NCBI RefSeq assembly: GCF_012489685.1
Contig: NC_080044.1
Coordinates: forward strand, 56,535,507 to 56,599,506
DNA length: 64,000 nt
Source of the DNA: Lotus japonicus
Taxonomy: Eukaryota; Streptophyta; Magnoliopsida; Fabales; Fabaceae
Reading direction: 5' to 3'
Made by a program: the position numbers and the translations under genes. Shown here in pieces: positions 31,877 through 43,097 of this stretch. Each line of letters starts with the position of its first letter. Position 1 is the first letter of the stretch. The notes beneath the pieces are model-generated. The model had not been told where the DNA came from, did no database searches, and worked only from the letters and a program-made list of their open reading frames with translations.

Positions 31877-34089
31877 GGAAAACCCAAACAGAGCAAGTGA
31901 GGTTGGCAACTAGGGAGGCATCAAAAGAGTTAGATAACTTGTTGGAGCAGGAAGAGATCTGGTGGGGTCAGAGATCAAGAGCGACATGGCTAAACATGGA
32001 GATAAAAACTCAAAAAATTTCCATCAGAAAGCGTCCCAAAGGCGTAAGAGGAATATGATTGAGCAAATCCGAGATGACCGAGGAAGGAAATTTGAAGAGG
32101 ATAAAGACATTTCTAGGGTTCTTATGGACTAATTTACTAACCTTTTTGCCACTTCACATCCTTCGGGGGTGGAGGAGGTAACTTCTTTGGTTACAGGTCG
32201 CATTTCTACAGCTCATCTGACCATCCTCAACGAACCTTTCAGCAAGGAGGAGGTTGAGGAGGCGCTATTCTAGAGGCACCCAACAAAAGCGCCAGGCATT
32301 GATGGTCTTCCTGCATTCTTTTATCAAAATTTTGGAATGTTATAGGGGAGGAGGTGTCAGAGTTTGTCTTCAAATTTTGAGTGGTGCTCTATCACCAGGT
32401 ATTATTAACCATACTTTGCTGGTTCTTATCCCTAAGATTAAAAAGGCTGAGCAGGTGAATCAATATAGACCTATCAGTTTATGCAATGTTATCTTTAAGA
32501 TTGTCACTAAGATAATTGCATATAGGCTAAAATTGATTTTGCCGGATCTTATTAGTGAAAATCAGAGTGTGTTTGTCCCAGGGCGTTTAATTACTGATGA
32601 TGCGTTGATTGCATATGAATGCTTCCACTATATGAAGAAGAAATTACTGGCCGTAATGGCACTATGCGCTAAAATTGGACATGTCCAAAGCATATGACCG
32701 TATTGAATGGTCCTTTCTTGAGGCAGTACTAAAAAAGATGGGTTTTCCTGATAGCTAGGTAAGTCTTATTATGTATTGTGTGACATCAGTGTGCTTTTCT
32801 ATTATGTTAAACGGAAACCCTCAGCCTGGTTTTGAGCCACATAGGGGACTTAGACAAGGGGACCCTCTATCTCCTTATTTATTTATCCTATGAGGGGAAG
32901 TTTTCTCAGCTCTTATTGAAAAATCTATTCTTTTCTTACCTTACTGGCCTTAAAATTAGTAGGCATGCTCCTGCCATTTCACATTTGCTGTTTGCAGATG
33001 ACAGTGTCCTGTTTGCTCGAGCAAGGGTTGAGGAGGCCCAGTGCCTGAAAAATATTCTCACCATCCATGAGAAGCTTCTGGCCAGATGATTAATCTTGAC
33101 AAATATATGCTTTCTGTAAGCTGAAACGTACTTGATAATAGTTTTCATGAGCTTAAGCAGCTGTTGAATGTAAAGGCGGTGGAAAGCTATGACAAGTATT
33201 TGGGATTACGATCATCATTGGTAAGTCTAAATCCCGAATCTTTAGTTTTGTCAAGGATAGAGTTTGGAAAAGCTTAAAGGATGGAAAGAGAAATTCTTAT
33301 CATGAGCAGGGAGGGAAGTTTTAATTACATCTGTAGTGCAAGTGATACCCCTCTTATGTTATGTCATGCTTTGTTTTACCTAATGGTTTATGTGCAGATA
33401 TCTCAAAAAAATTCTGGGGCGGAGATCCATCTCCACAAGGTCTACATTGGACAAAGTGGGAGAACCTATGCAAGAGTAAAACAAATGGTGGCTTGGGATT
33501 TAGAAACTTTAAATCTTTAAACTTGGGTTTGGTGGCAAAAAATTGGTGGCGTATTTACACTAAACCAGAGAGCCTTTTGGTGCGAATTTTCAAGGCGGTC
33601 TATTTTAATAACTGTGATTTAAGGTTGGTTAAAAAAGGTTTTCGCCCTAGCTATGCATGGTCTAGTATCATGAAAACTAGTTGGATTTTTTAGCGTGGGG
33701 AATGTGGAGGATTAGGGATGGAACCCAAGTCAATTTATGGACTGATAAATGGTTGCCTAGTGGATCTTCTCCTGTCTATAGGAAAGACCTTGCTGCAAAA
33801 CTAGCACTATCAAAGGTGGCCAATTTAATTAACCACGAGCAATATAGCTGGAAGAGGGACTTGATAGAACATGTTTTCAGTCCAAGCACAGCTGAGGAAA
33901 TTCTTTCAATCCCTTTGAGCATAAATGGTGGCCGGGATGTGCTGTTTTGGCCCACAGATTCAAGAGGTCAGTACATTTCTAAGGCAGGTTACAACTTCCT
34001 AATGCACCAAGCGTCCCGTGAAGCTCCTTCATCATCCTCATTTGTTTTGTTCACGACGGGGTTCTGGAAAGGATTTTGGGCATCCACGG
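31877..34089 (+). pseudogene. L1-type LINE ORF2, reverse transcriptase part (left half)
   Basis: This degenerate plant LINE enters from the gap. Several frames together encode the region between endonuclease and RT (WSRSRATWLNMEIKTQKISIRKRPK-like), then RT with IPKIKKAEQVNQYRPISLCN, FVPGRLITDDALIAYE and the active-site box FADDSVLF (about 32990-33015). A zf-RVT-type region follows (WRIRDGTQVNLWTDKWLP...). Frame changes and stops are frequent, so it is dead. The frame is cut at 34089 by the solo-LTR insertion and resumes at 44198. Confidence 0.88.
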
Positions 34090-34667
34090 TGATGACCCTA
34101 GTTTAGTAGTGTTTTTAGGGTCATTTCTTAGTTTGTTTTGAGTCTTTTTGTTGAGTCTCATGTAGTGTTTCATGCATTCTCATGCATTTTTATCTTTATT
34201 TGTGTTTTTACTTTGTTTTGGTAATTTCATAGTTTTATAGGGACCTTTCATGCATTTTAAGTAAGTTTAAGACTTGCATATCTTTTCTACTTGAATTGAG
34301 GGTCTTTTGTGCTAATAAACTCTTGGAAATCCTAGATATTTTCCTTTCTTTGTTTCCAAGCAGCTAGGTCTGAAAACTAATGAAGAAAGAAGGTCAAAAG
34401 GCTTGGAAAATTGAAGGAGGCTTAAAGGGATAAGAAGAAGGTCAAGAGGCTTTCTAGCATGTAGAGGAGCGCTCAGGCTCTCGTGTTGAGCGCCTGAGCG
34501 CCAATTGGATCGATGTTTACAAGATCTAGAAAGGAATTGGCGCCTGAGCGCTCCTGATTGAGCGCCTGAGCGCCAATTACTTCCAGAGAGCATGTTTCAG
34601 CTTGGAATTGGCGCTCAGGCGTGCTTAATTGGCGCCTGGAGCGCCTAGACTCGACCTGTTTGCCTAT

Positions 34668-34943
34668 TGTTCTGGGAATGAACATTGAAGAGAGGTATAG
34701 TACCTAAGGGTAGAGAGATTGTGCTAGAGAGTGAGAGAATGAGAGAGAGAATGCTGAATTTCATGTGTAATTCATCAATGAGCCAAAAGTCCCTCCAATT
34801 GATAACTACCTCCTATTTATAGAGCTTGGGTACCACCTATTGGGCCAATTGGGCCTCCGAGATCAAGGCCCGATTTAAGGCCAGGACCCCGCTCTGGGCG
34901 GGCTACATGCGGGGCGTTGCCCCTCTAGGGGCTCGCCCAGTCC
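34668..34943 (-). repeat. 3' LTR of the gag-less Tat element
   Basis: This is 276 bp against 280 bp for the 5' LTR. As read, the only differences are single-base deletions: in a T run, a C run and the CGCC/CGC word, plus one terminal base. It carries the same TATA-like box as the other family member. Confidence 0.93.
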
Positions 34944-35774
34944 CTAGTCCACAAGACACCGAGCTCGAAGTATGAGAGCTAAGTGTGTCTTTTAAATGCC
35001 TTTACACGTGTCCTATTGTACACTGGAATCTAAGCTGTCAACATGACTTGAGAAAAGCGTGGTAAACTACGTCGCCAACATGGCGTGAGCAAAAAGGAAA
35101 TTAACATCTTTGGCCACCTAGTCCACTGACTTGGCGAGCAACCCGAGCTGGCAAGTCCACAAGTCCACAAGTCCACGAGCGGCGAGAGCGATCGCTCCAC
35201 GCCGGCGATTACTGAACAGGTACTGATCATTCGCCGGCGGGCATCGTCTGAAGCGACTAGACTGTTGCTGGCGTCACCTGCCAGGCGATGGCGTTCGGCT
35301 TCTTCAGTGGCAAGGCCTTTCACGCTTCTCTATTTCAAAATCCTTTCAAATCTCTAACTGCCCCACGTGATGCGTCAGTTACCTCAGTCTCCCTCTTTCT
35401 CCGGAATCGTCACTTCACTTTTCGTAACCATCCCATCATGCGCATTAACTCCCCCTTGCACGCAACCCACTTCCCCAAAAAACCATCATGACTTCCAACC
35501 TTCCTCACGCGCCCACCACGCGTCACTCTTCCAATCTTCCACCTTTTCCTATAAAAACCCTTCTTCCCTACAATCACCCCTTTCCGAAACCTCTCTTTAC
35601 CTCCCTAATCGCTTACCAGACTCCCTCTGCCCACTTCCGTTCTGGAGCCGTTGCTTATCACCCTTTCCGCTACCCACTCTTCACTTCTTACTCCGGTGAG
35701 TCCTACTGTCCTGTTCTCTGCATCATTTACATACTCATCTTTTCCTTTCTTTTACTTTTGCTGACTTCTAAAAA

Positions 35775-38418
35775 ATGGCTTCAAACCCTACCTCCCCTAA
35801 TCACTCCTCTTCCTCCTCCGAGAGCGACCCTGATTCCACCGCTGCCGGTGGTCTTCATTTAGAGGCTTCAGAGATCCCTGCTTACCGGCTAAAAACCTAC
35901 GCCACTCTGCCCCTTCCAGTCCAAGTAGCCCCCAAACACGAGGCTATAGACCAACCCTCCATCTTCCAAGATAGCGACCTCATTGTGCAATTCGTGAGTT
36001 CCCTGGGTGGCTTGTCCCATGACGATGAGTTTAACGCCAAACTCAGGGTCTGGATTTGCAGTCCCGGGGATCGCCCCTGGCTCCATAAGCCAAACGGCGA
36101 CGTAAAAAGATCCCACTTTTTCTTCGCCTACGAATACATGTTCAGCGAGCTTGGAATCAGGCTTCCTTTCTCGCCCTTCGTCCAAGCCGTCCTTCGTGAC
36201 ATCAACGCGGCTCCCTGTCAACTCCACCCCAACGCCTGGGCCTTCATTCGGTGCTTTGAAATCTTATGCGCCGCGGTTGGCATCGCTCCATCTCCTACCA
36301 GTTTCTTTTACCTTTACGATGTCGATCCCAAATCCATCAAAAACAAAGGATGGATTTCCCTAAAGGCCCGGGCCGGCCGGAAGTGCCTGAATCCTCACAA
36401 GAGTAACGCGAAGTCCTCTTTCGCACGGAAGTATTTTCGTGTGGCGGTGCACCCCGCCTACCCAGAGGCATTTACCCTTAGGGACGGGACCGCCCTGTTC
36501 CCTCTTTACTGGACGGAGAAACCCAACGGGATCACCGACCCTTCAGAGGAATCTTTGTCTGTCAATGACAAAGCCTTCCTGAATCTTCTCGCCCCGCTTC
36601 CCATCCTTGACTGCTCAACAGTCCTTGAGGGCGCTGGCTCCTCAAGGACCCCCAAATACTTAGGTCGCCCATGGCTTACCCCTATTATCGACATTTTTCC
36701 TTCTCGCCTCTTATGTTGTTACTGATGTTTTTCTTTGTTGCAGAAGTTATGAACTTCACAAACGCCGAGCTCCTGAAGGCTCGCGAGAGGAGAATGGCCC
36801 GCTTTTCCCCAAAGTTCAACACTGAAGGCGATGGGAAAAAACGGGGCGGTGCCGAGAACCATACTGAGGGCGCCAAAGCTCCCAAGAGGAGGAAATTGGT
36901 CAAAGCCTCCTCCGGCGCCGGCACCTCCAACCCTGGCGCTCAGACCTCCACTGCTGCCGCGCCTAAAGGTAAAAATGTCGCGGAAGCCTCCTTCGCCGCC
37001 GAGACAACCACCGTCCCGGCTCCTACTTCCGCCACTAATGCCGCCAAGTCCACTGCTGGCGCCGAGTCCACTGTTGGCGTCGCAATCGCCTCCTCCGTTG
37101 CCATAGCCACCTCCACTGACACAAACACCATCATTTCCCAATCTCCGGCTGTTGAGAAACCCGCTGCCACCAATGCTGCTGCGTCCTCCGATTTTCCCGC
37201 CGGGGAGAGAGAAAAAGAAAATGAAATCCCAAAATCTCCCACCCGCCAGGACGCATCTCCTGCCCGCCAGGACGCATCTCCTGCCCGCCAGGACGCACCT
37301 CCTAGCCCACTCCCAACAAACGATGGGGCCCCATGCCTTCTCCGCCTCATCAAGAGGAAAGATCCTGCCCCGGCGCCACCATTACCTCTGAGGCAGCCCA
37401 GATTGAGCAAGCTCCTGCCCCCGAGGTCGGCTCTTCAAGCTATTACAGTATGCTCCCCAACGCCGTCGAACCCTCAGAATTCCTGCTCACTGGCCTCAAC
37501 CGCGATGCCATAGAAAAAGAAGTGCTGAGCCGAGGCCTCACCGAGACTAAAGAGGAAACCCTTGCCTGCCTTTTACGTGCGGGGTGCATTTTTGCTCACG
37601 CGTTTGATAAGTTCAACGCCGCCACCGTTGAAGCTGAGCGGTTGAAAACCGAGAGTTTTAAGCATCAAGAAGCCGCCGCTGCTTGGGAAAAGCGTTTCGA
37701 CAAACTGGCGACGCAAGCAGGAAAAGACAAAGTCTATGCCGACAAGATGATTGGCACGGCGGGAATTAAAATCGGCGAACTGGAGGATCAGCTGGCGCTG
37801 ATGAAGGAAGAAGCGGATGACCTTGACGCAAGTCTTCAAGCTTGCAAGAAGGAAAAAGAGCAAGCTGAGAAAGACCTGATCGCCAGAGGCGAGGTGTTGG
37901 TTGCGAAGGAGTCCGAGCTCGCCACATTGCGCGCTGAGCTGGAATCAGTGAAGAAGGCGTTGGCGGAGCAAGAGAAAAAGTCTGCAGAGTCCTTGGCCTT
38001 GGCGAAGTCTGACATGGAGGCGGTGATGCAGGCTACGTCCGAGGAGATCAAGAAGGCGACCGAAACTCATGCCGAGGCCCTCGCCGCGAAAGATGCTGAA
38101 ATTGCCTCCCAACTGGCAAAGATCAAAGGGCTAGAGGACGAGCTGGCGACGGAGAAAGCCAAAGCCACTGAGGCGAGGGAACAAGCTGCTGACATTGCCC
38201 TTGACAATCGTGAGCGCGGCTTCTACCTTGCTAAAGATCAGGCCCAGCATTTGTACCCGAACCTTGATTTCAGCGCCACGGGAGTGATGAAAGAGATAAC
38301 CGCTGAGGGACTAGTTGGCCCTGACGACCCTCCCTTGATCGACCAACACCTCTGGACGGCGACTGAAGAAGAAGAAGAAGAGGAAGAAGAAGAAACAGGA
38401 GAAAAGGATAAACAATGA
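35775..38418 (+). CDS. Antisense gene of the Tat element: Transposase_28-like domain plus coiled coil
   Basis: Transcribed opposite to pol. Exon 1 (35775-36663) encodes about 296 residues resembling the plant 'putative gypsy type transposon' domain (Pfam Transposase_28 style: RLPFSPFVQAVLRDINAAPCQLHPNAWAFIRCFEILC). An 80-bp intron (36664-36743, GT...TTGTTGCAG) joins in frame to NFTNAELLKARERRMARF, a basic KAPKRRKL nuclear-signal-like patch, an Ala/Ser/Thr/Pro-rich linker, and three PARQDAS heptads (about 37240-37303). The frame must then shift between about 37333 and 37400. After that it enters a long Glu/Lys/Ala coiled coil (37560-38230) and an acidic tail ending at 38418. The shift may be a mutation or a base-call error. 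Opposite-strand genes downstream of pol are known in Tat elements. The function is unknown. Confidence 0.75.
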
Positions 38419-39223
38419 ACAATGTAATTTTAATGTCACTTAGCCTTTTCCTGTCTTTTTGTCATGCACTTTTCCGCCATTTATATATATATATATATAA
38501 GCAACCCTTCGCCATACTTTTCATATCGCCGTCGGATATTTTGTAAATCATGTTGGAATGCTTTCGCCGCATACCTTCCGCCTTATATCTCGCGCTATTT
38601 TTTCACGCGTCGTATGATTGAATTACGCCTAACGATTCTGTGCGTTAATTTTAACTAGGACTTGTTGCTTGACATTTCCCCGCCAAGACTTTATCATTTT
38701 CCACAAAGGGACAAATGGCCTCCATTCTCGAGGGCTTTGCCCGCTCGGGGCTTACAATGCTTGGGTCCCAATGGCCATTTGGGGTCCCAAGACTTTTGCC
38801 TAGTTAACGGAGCTCGTCGTATTCTGGCGAGACTTACCCAGCACATCGTTTACGGGACCGGCGATCACGTCAGACTTTCCGGGGGTGATTCCCAGGCGTC
38901 AAAGGCCATTTGTGGAATCGCCGCCGCCTTCAGGGTTCCAGCAAGCCCCTTTGGGGATCAAGCTTGTCCCACTTAGTGATCGCCGTAATTCTTTATGTCG
39001 ATCGGCAATTCCGATCGTCAGGGGAATCCCTGGAATTTTTGTACACGAATTTCGTGAATTTTCGTTTTATTTTATTGATGGAGCGCCTCATTAAAAAACT
39101 CCTTCCGGAGAAAAAAGAGCGCGCTTTGTTACTGCAATACATTGGAGAATTTAAAAGCACTTCAGAAAATTTCAAAGATATCTGGCCCCAGCGACTCCGC
39201 CTTGTTCACTTTCTCGCCGGCGA
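38419..39223. other. Non-coding stretch between the antisense gene and pol
   Basis: No coding similarity is seen. A short (TA)n tract is at about 38481-38499. This is the convergent region where the antisense transcript and the element's own transcript would both read, so termination or overlap should occur here. Confidence 0.5.
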
Positions 39224-42200
39224 TCAACTATAATAGTAGCGCAAGTTCAAACCATTGAACGACCGAGGTAACCGCCTTCCGTCAAGCTCTTCCAAGTGAT
39301 AGGCCCCATTACCAAGAACTTTAACAATGCGGTAAGGCCCTTCCCAGTTAGGAGTAAGCTTGTTCCCCGGGGCTCCCGATCGCCACTTGAGGACCAGGTC
39401 GCCGACCTGCATATCTCGGACGCGAACCCTGCTGTTGAACTTTGCCGCCACGCGCTGCTTCATCGCTGTTTCCCGAATGTGCGCCTCGTCGCGCGTTTCC
39501 GACAAAAGGTCCAGCTCCATCGCCATGTTGGCCTGATTTTCCCCTTCAAAACCTGGTTGAGTCCGCCATGTAAAGTTGTCAATCTCCACCGGCAACATGG
39601 CATCTACCCCATAGGTCATTCTAAAGGGAGTTTCCCTTGTAGTAGATTGCTCAGTGGTGTTGTACGACCACAGAACCGCCGGAAGTTCATCCAACCAAGC
39701 TCCCTTAGCCTCCGCAAGCCGTCGTCTTAGTCCTCGTAGGATTACCCTGTTTGCAGATTCCACCTGCCCGTTCGTCTGCGGATGCTCAACAGAGGCGAAC
39801 CTCATCTGTATGCCCATTTCCCTGCAAAACTCCCTTGTTTGGCTGCTTGAAAACTGGGTCCCGTTGTCAGACACGATCGCCCTTGGGATCCCGAACCTGC
39901 AAACAATACGCTTCCAGTAGAAATTGACTATCTTTGCAGAAGTAATCCACTTAGTGAAGTAGTCCACCGCCACTAATATAAACTTCATTTGTGCTCTGGC
40001 GGTCGGAAAAGGTCCTACTAAGTCCACACCCCACATGGCGAAAGGCCATGGGGCGCTCATTGTTGCCAACTCTTTTGGCGGAGCTTTAGACAAATCCGCG
40101 AACACTTGACATTTCTTGCACTGCTTCACGAAATCCATACAATCTTTCCTGAGGGTGGGCCAGTAAAAACCCGCCCTCAACACCTTGCAAGCCAAAGACC
40201 TTCCCCCGATGTGGCTCGCGCACACTCCTTCATGTACCTCAGACATTACCGCCTCGTACTTCTCTGGCGGTACGCATTTCAACAACGGCACTGTAAAACC
40301 ACGGCGATACAAGTGTCCGTCAATGAGAGTATAGTGGCTCGCCTCCCGCCGTTGTTCTTTCGTGCATTGCTCCACTTCTGCCGGGTCCCCCGCCAAGATA
40401 GATATTATGGGACCCATCCATGTCCCCCCTCTGTTCACGCAAGCCATGAGCTCGCCTTCGATGCTTGGGTACGCCAGCGTTTCCTGAATCACACTTTTGT
40501 TATTGCCGGGCTTCCGCGTGCTCGCCAATTTGGCCAGCGCGTCCGCCCGCTGATTTTCTGCCCGAGGAACGTACTCTACTACGACCTCTTGAAAAAGTGT
40601 CATCAAATACCGTACCCGCTCAAGGTACTTGATCAGATTGGGATCTTTGACCTGGAAAGTTCCCTTCACTTGATTCTCCACCAATTGTGAGTCCGTCCTT
40701 ATCAACAAACTCCTGATCTTCACTTCCCGCGCCAACTTCAATCCTGCGATGAGAGCTTCATATTCTGCCTGGTTGTTCGTTGCTTTGAACTCGAATTTCA
40801 GCGATTGCTCCAACACTAGTTCCCCTGGCCCTTCTAACGTTACTCCCGCTCCACTGCCACTACTGTTGGAGGATCCATCCACGAAGAGAGTCCACTGAGT
40901 ATTCACTCTTTCGAACCTATCTGGAGTCAACTCAACCACAAAGTCAGCTAATGACTGCGCACCAACCGTGCCCCGCTTGTCATATTGCAAACCATACTCT
41001 GACAATTCAACCGACCAGGCGACCAATCTACCCGATAAATCCGGTTTTTGTAATACTTGTCTCAAGGGCAAATCCGTCCGCACCTTCACGGGGAAACTCT
41101 GAAAATAAGGTCTCAACCGCCGGGCGGTGATGAGGACCGCCAGCGCCGCCTTCTCAATTTTTTGATATCTGACCTCTGCGCCCTGGAGTGTGTGACTAAC
41201 AAAATAAACAATTCGATGCTCGCCATCTAACTCCTGCAACATCACAGAACTCAGAGCACTATCGCTCACAGCAAAATACAAATGCAGCGGGTGTCCCTGT
41301 ATTGGTTTCGACAAGATTGGCGGCGACGATAGGAGTTCCTTGAGGCGAACAAAAGCTTCCTCACACTCCGCTGTCCACTCAAATGCGACATTCTTGCGGA
41401 GACACTTGAAAAAAGGGAAAGATCTGTCGCCAGACTTGGGAAGAAACCGAGATAATGCTGCTATTCGCCCTGTTAGACGTTGGACCTCTTTCACATTAGA
41501 AGGGCTTTTCATCTGCTGAATCGCCTTGCATTTATCTGGGTTTATCTCTATTCCTCTGGATGTGATCATGAACCCCAAAAACTTGCCACCCTGAACACCG
41601 AAAGAGCATTTCTCCGGGTTGAGGCGCATATTGTGCTTCCTTATCTCGCCAAATGCTTCCTCCAGATCTTGATGATGGTCCAAACCACGTACTAATTTAA
41701 CAATCATATCATCAACGTAAACCTCCATGTTTCTTCCCACCTGTCCAGCAAAAACCCTATCCATCAATCTTTGGTAAGTTGCCCCAGCGTTCTTTAGTCC
41801 AAACGGCATGGTGCGATAGCAATAATTGACTCTGGCGGTCATGAAAGCCGTTTTGTCTTCGTCTGCCGGGTGCATGCGGATTTGATGATAGCCAGAATAA
41901 GCATCCATCAAGCTAAGCAGTTCGTTGCCCGAGGCACCATCAACAAGGCTATCGATGCTGGGAAGGGGATACGAGTCTTTTGGACATGCGTTGTTTAAAT
42001 CTGTGTAATCTACACACATTCGCCATTTCCCGTTCGCCTTCTTCACCATTACGACGTTCGCCAGCCACGTCGGATACTTCACTTCCCTGATGAACTCTGC
42101 CGTCAGCAACTTGTCGACTTCCTGTTGCACCGCCTTCCCCTTGTCGCCACCCAAACGCCGCCTGAGTTGTGAAACTGGCTTGACGCTTGGATTCAATGCT

Positions 42201-43096
42201 AATCGATGGCAGATGAAGTTTGGATCAATTCCAGGCATGTCTTTGCAGCTCCAAGCAAACAAGTCTAAATTCTCCCCAAGCAGTTTTGCCAGGCGCGTCT
42301 CCTGCTCTTCCGTCAGTCTGGTCCCGATCTTCAAAGTGCGATCGCCAAACTTTAGTGCCTTCGTTTCCTCAATTGGCGTGGGCCTATTTACTCGCCCTTC
42401 GCCCCGGGGGTCGAGATTTTCATCCGAAGCTTCTATTTCATAACATCTATGACCGACCAACGCACTCTTCTTGCCGTACAAGTTAAGGCAATTATTGTAA
42501 CACTCCCTCGCCATCTTCTGGTCCACCTTCAGCTTTCCCACCTTTCCACTGCTTAGCGGATACTTGACCGCCAAGTGTGCTGTTGAAATTACAGCACAAA
42601 GGCGATTCAATGTATTTCGCCCAATGATGATATTGTAAGATGCCACCACCTGGAGAACCAGATACCTTACCTTCAAAACCCTCGCACACTCATCTTCCCC
42701 AAATATTGTGTCTAGATCAATGTATCCCCGCACCATTACTTGCTCCCCCGCGAAACCTACCAAGGTTCCCGCATATGGGGTCAGATCATTGTCAGTTAGT
42801 CCCAACTTGTCAAATGCATCACCATAGATAATATCAGCCGAACTACCCTGATCCAGGAGTACCCTTCTAACGTTGAAACTGTTCATCCTTAACTGCACCA
42901 CGATCGGGTCGTCCTTATGAGGCTTTATCCCCTCAAAGTCTGCCATCGAGATTGTTATGTCAGGGTGTACGAATCCAAAAGCGACCTCATGGACGGAGTT
43001 AACGGCACGAACATGGCGTTTCCGCGCCGCACGAGTGTCGCCACCGCCGCCAAATCCTCCGGCGATGGTGTTTATGGTCCCCACAGACGGCGCCAA
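39224..43096 (-). CDS. pol: Pol polyprotein: protease, RT, dual RNase H, integrase (Tat lineage)
   Basis: This is one open frame of 1,290 codons. Aspartic protease has DQGSSADI (residues 82-89). Reverse transcriptase runs about 335-510 with YVDD at 460-463. A weakened gypsy RNase H covers about 600-720, and a second RNase H about 735-860 (FVDGSSNSSGSGAG, E780, TDSQLVENQ, RADALAKL). The integrase H-H-C-C zinc finger is at 955-996 and the core D1025, D1077, E1113. The double RNase H is the Tat hallmark. No ATG starts the frame: its first codons are the primer-binding site itself read in frame, because gag was deleted. Integrase also lacks about 8 residues after DYFTKW where Tat relatives usually have a VEAE-type stretch. 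Products would replicate and insert the element; gag would have to come from another copy. Confidence 0.93.
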   Translation of the reverse strand: MAPSVGTINTIAGGFGGGGDTRAARKRHVRAVNSVHEVAFGFVHPDITISMADFEGIKPHKDDPIVVQLRMNSFNVRRVLLDQGSSADIIYGDAFDKLGLTDNDLTPYAGTLVGFAGEQVMVRGYIDLDTIFGEDECARVLKVRYLVLQVVASYNIIIGRNTLNRLCAVISTAHLAVKYPLSSGKVGKLKVDQKMARECYNNCLNLYGKKSALVGHRCYEIEASDENLDPRGEGRVNRPTPIEETKALKFGDRTLKIGTRLTEEQETRLAKLLGENLDLFAWSCKDMPGIDPNFICHRLALNPSVKPVSQLRRRLGGDKGKAVQQEVDKLLTAEFIREVKYPTWLANVVMVKKANGKWRMCVDYTDLNNACPKDSYPLPSIDSLVDGASGNELLSLMDAYSGYHQIRMHPADEDKTAFMTARVNYCYRTMPFGLKNAGATYQRLMDRVFAGQVGRNMEVYVDDMIVKLVRGLDHHQDLEEAFGEIRKHNMRLNPEKCSFGVQGGKFLGFMITSRGIEINPDKCKAIQQMKSPSNVKEVQRLTGRIAALSRFLPKSGDRSFPFFKCLRKNVAFEWTAECEEAFVRLKELLSSPPILSKPIQGHPLHLYFAVSDSALSSVMLQELDGEHRIVYFVSHTLQGAEVRYQKIEKAALAVLITARRLRPYFQSFPVKVRTDLPLRQVLQKPDLSGRLVAWSVELSEYGLQYDKRGTVGAQSLADFVVELTPDRFERVNTQWTLFVDGSSNSSGSGAGVTLEGPGELVLEQSLKFEFKATNNQAEYEALIAGLKLAREVKIRSLLIRTDSQLVENQVKGTFQVKDPNLIKYLERVRYLMTLFQEVVVEYVPRAENQRADALAKLASTRKPGNNKSVIQETLAYPSIEGELMACVNRGGTWMGPIISILAGDPAEVEQCTKEQRREASHYTLIDGHLYRRGFTVPLLKCVPPEKYEAVMSEVHEGVCASHIGGRSLACKVLRAGFYWPTLRKDCMDFVKQCKKCQVFADLSKAPPKELATMSAPWPFAMWGVDLVGPFPTARAQMKFILVAVDYFTKWITSAKIVNFYWKRIVCRFGIPRAIVSDNGTQFSSSQTREFCREMGIQMRFASVEHPQTNGQVESANRVILRGLRRRLAEAKGAWLDELPAVLWSYNTTEQSTTRETPFRMTYGVDAMLPVEIDNFTWRTQPGFEGENQANMAMELDLLSETRDEAHIRETAMKQRVAAKFNSRVRVRDMQVGDLVLKWRSGAPGNKLTPNWEGPYRIVKVLGNGAYHLEELDGRRLPRSFNGLNLRYYYS
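43078..43095 (-). other. Primer-binding site of the gag-less Tat element
   Basis: On the minus strand this reads TGGCGCCGTCTGTGGGGA, identical to the site in the gag-only relative. It is directly continuous with pol, with no gag between. Confidence 0.85.
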
Positions 43097-43097
43097 A

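Noticed and set aside
36719..37410. Glycine/alanine-rich minus-strand frames opposite the antisense gene
   Set aside because: Low-complexity shadows of its Ala/Ser/Pro-rich linker.
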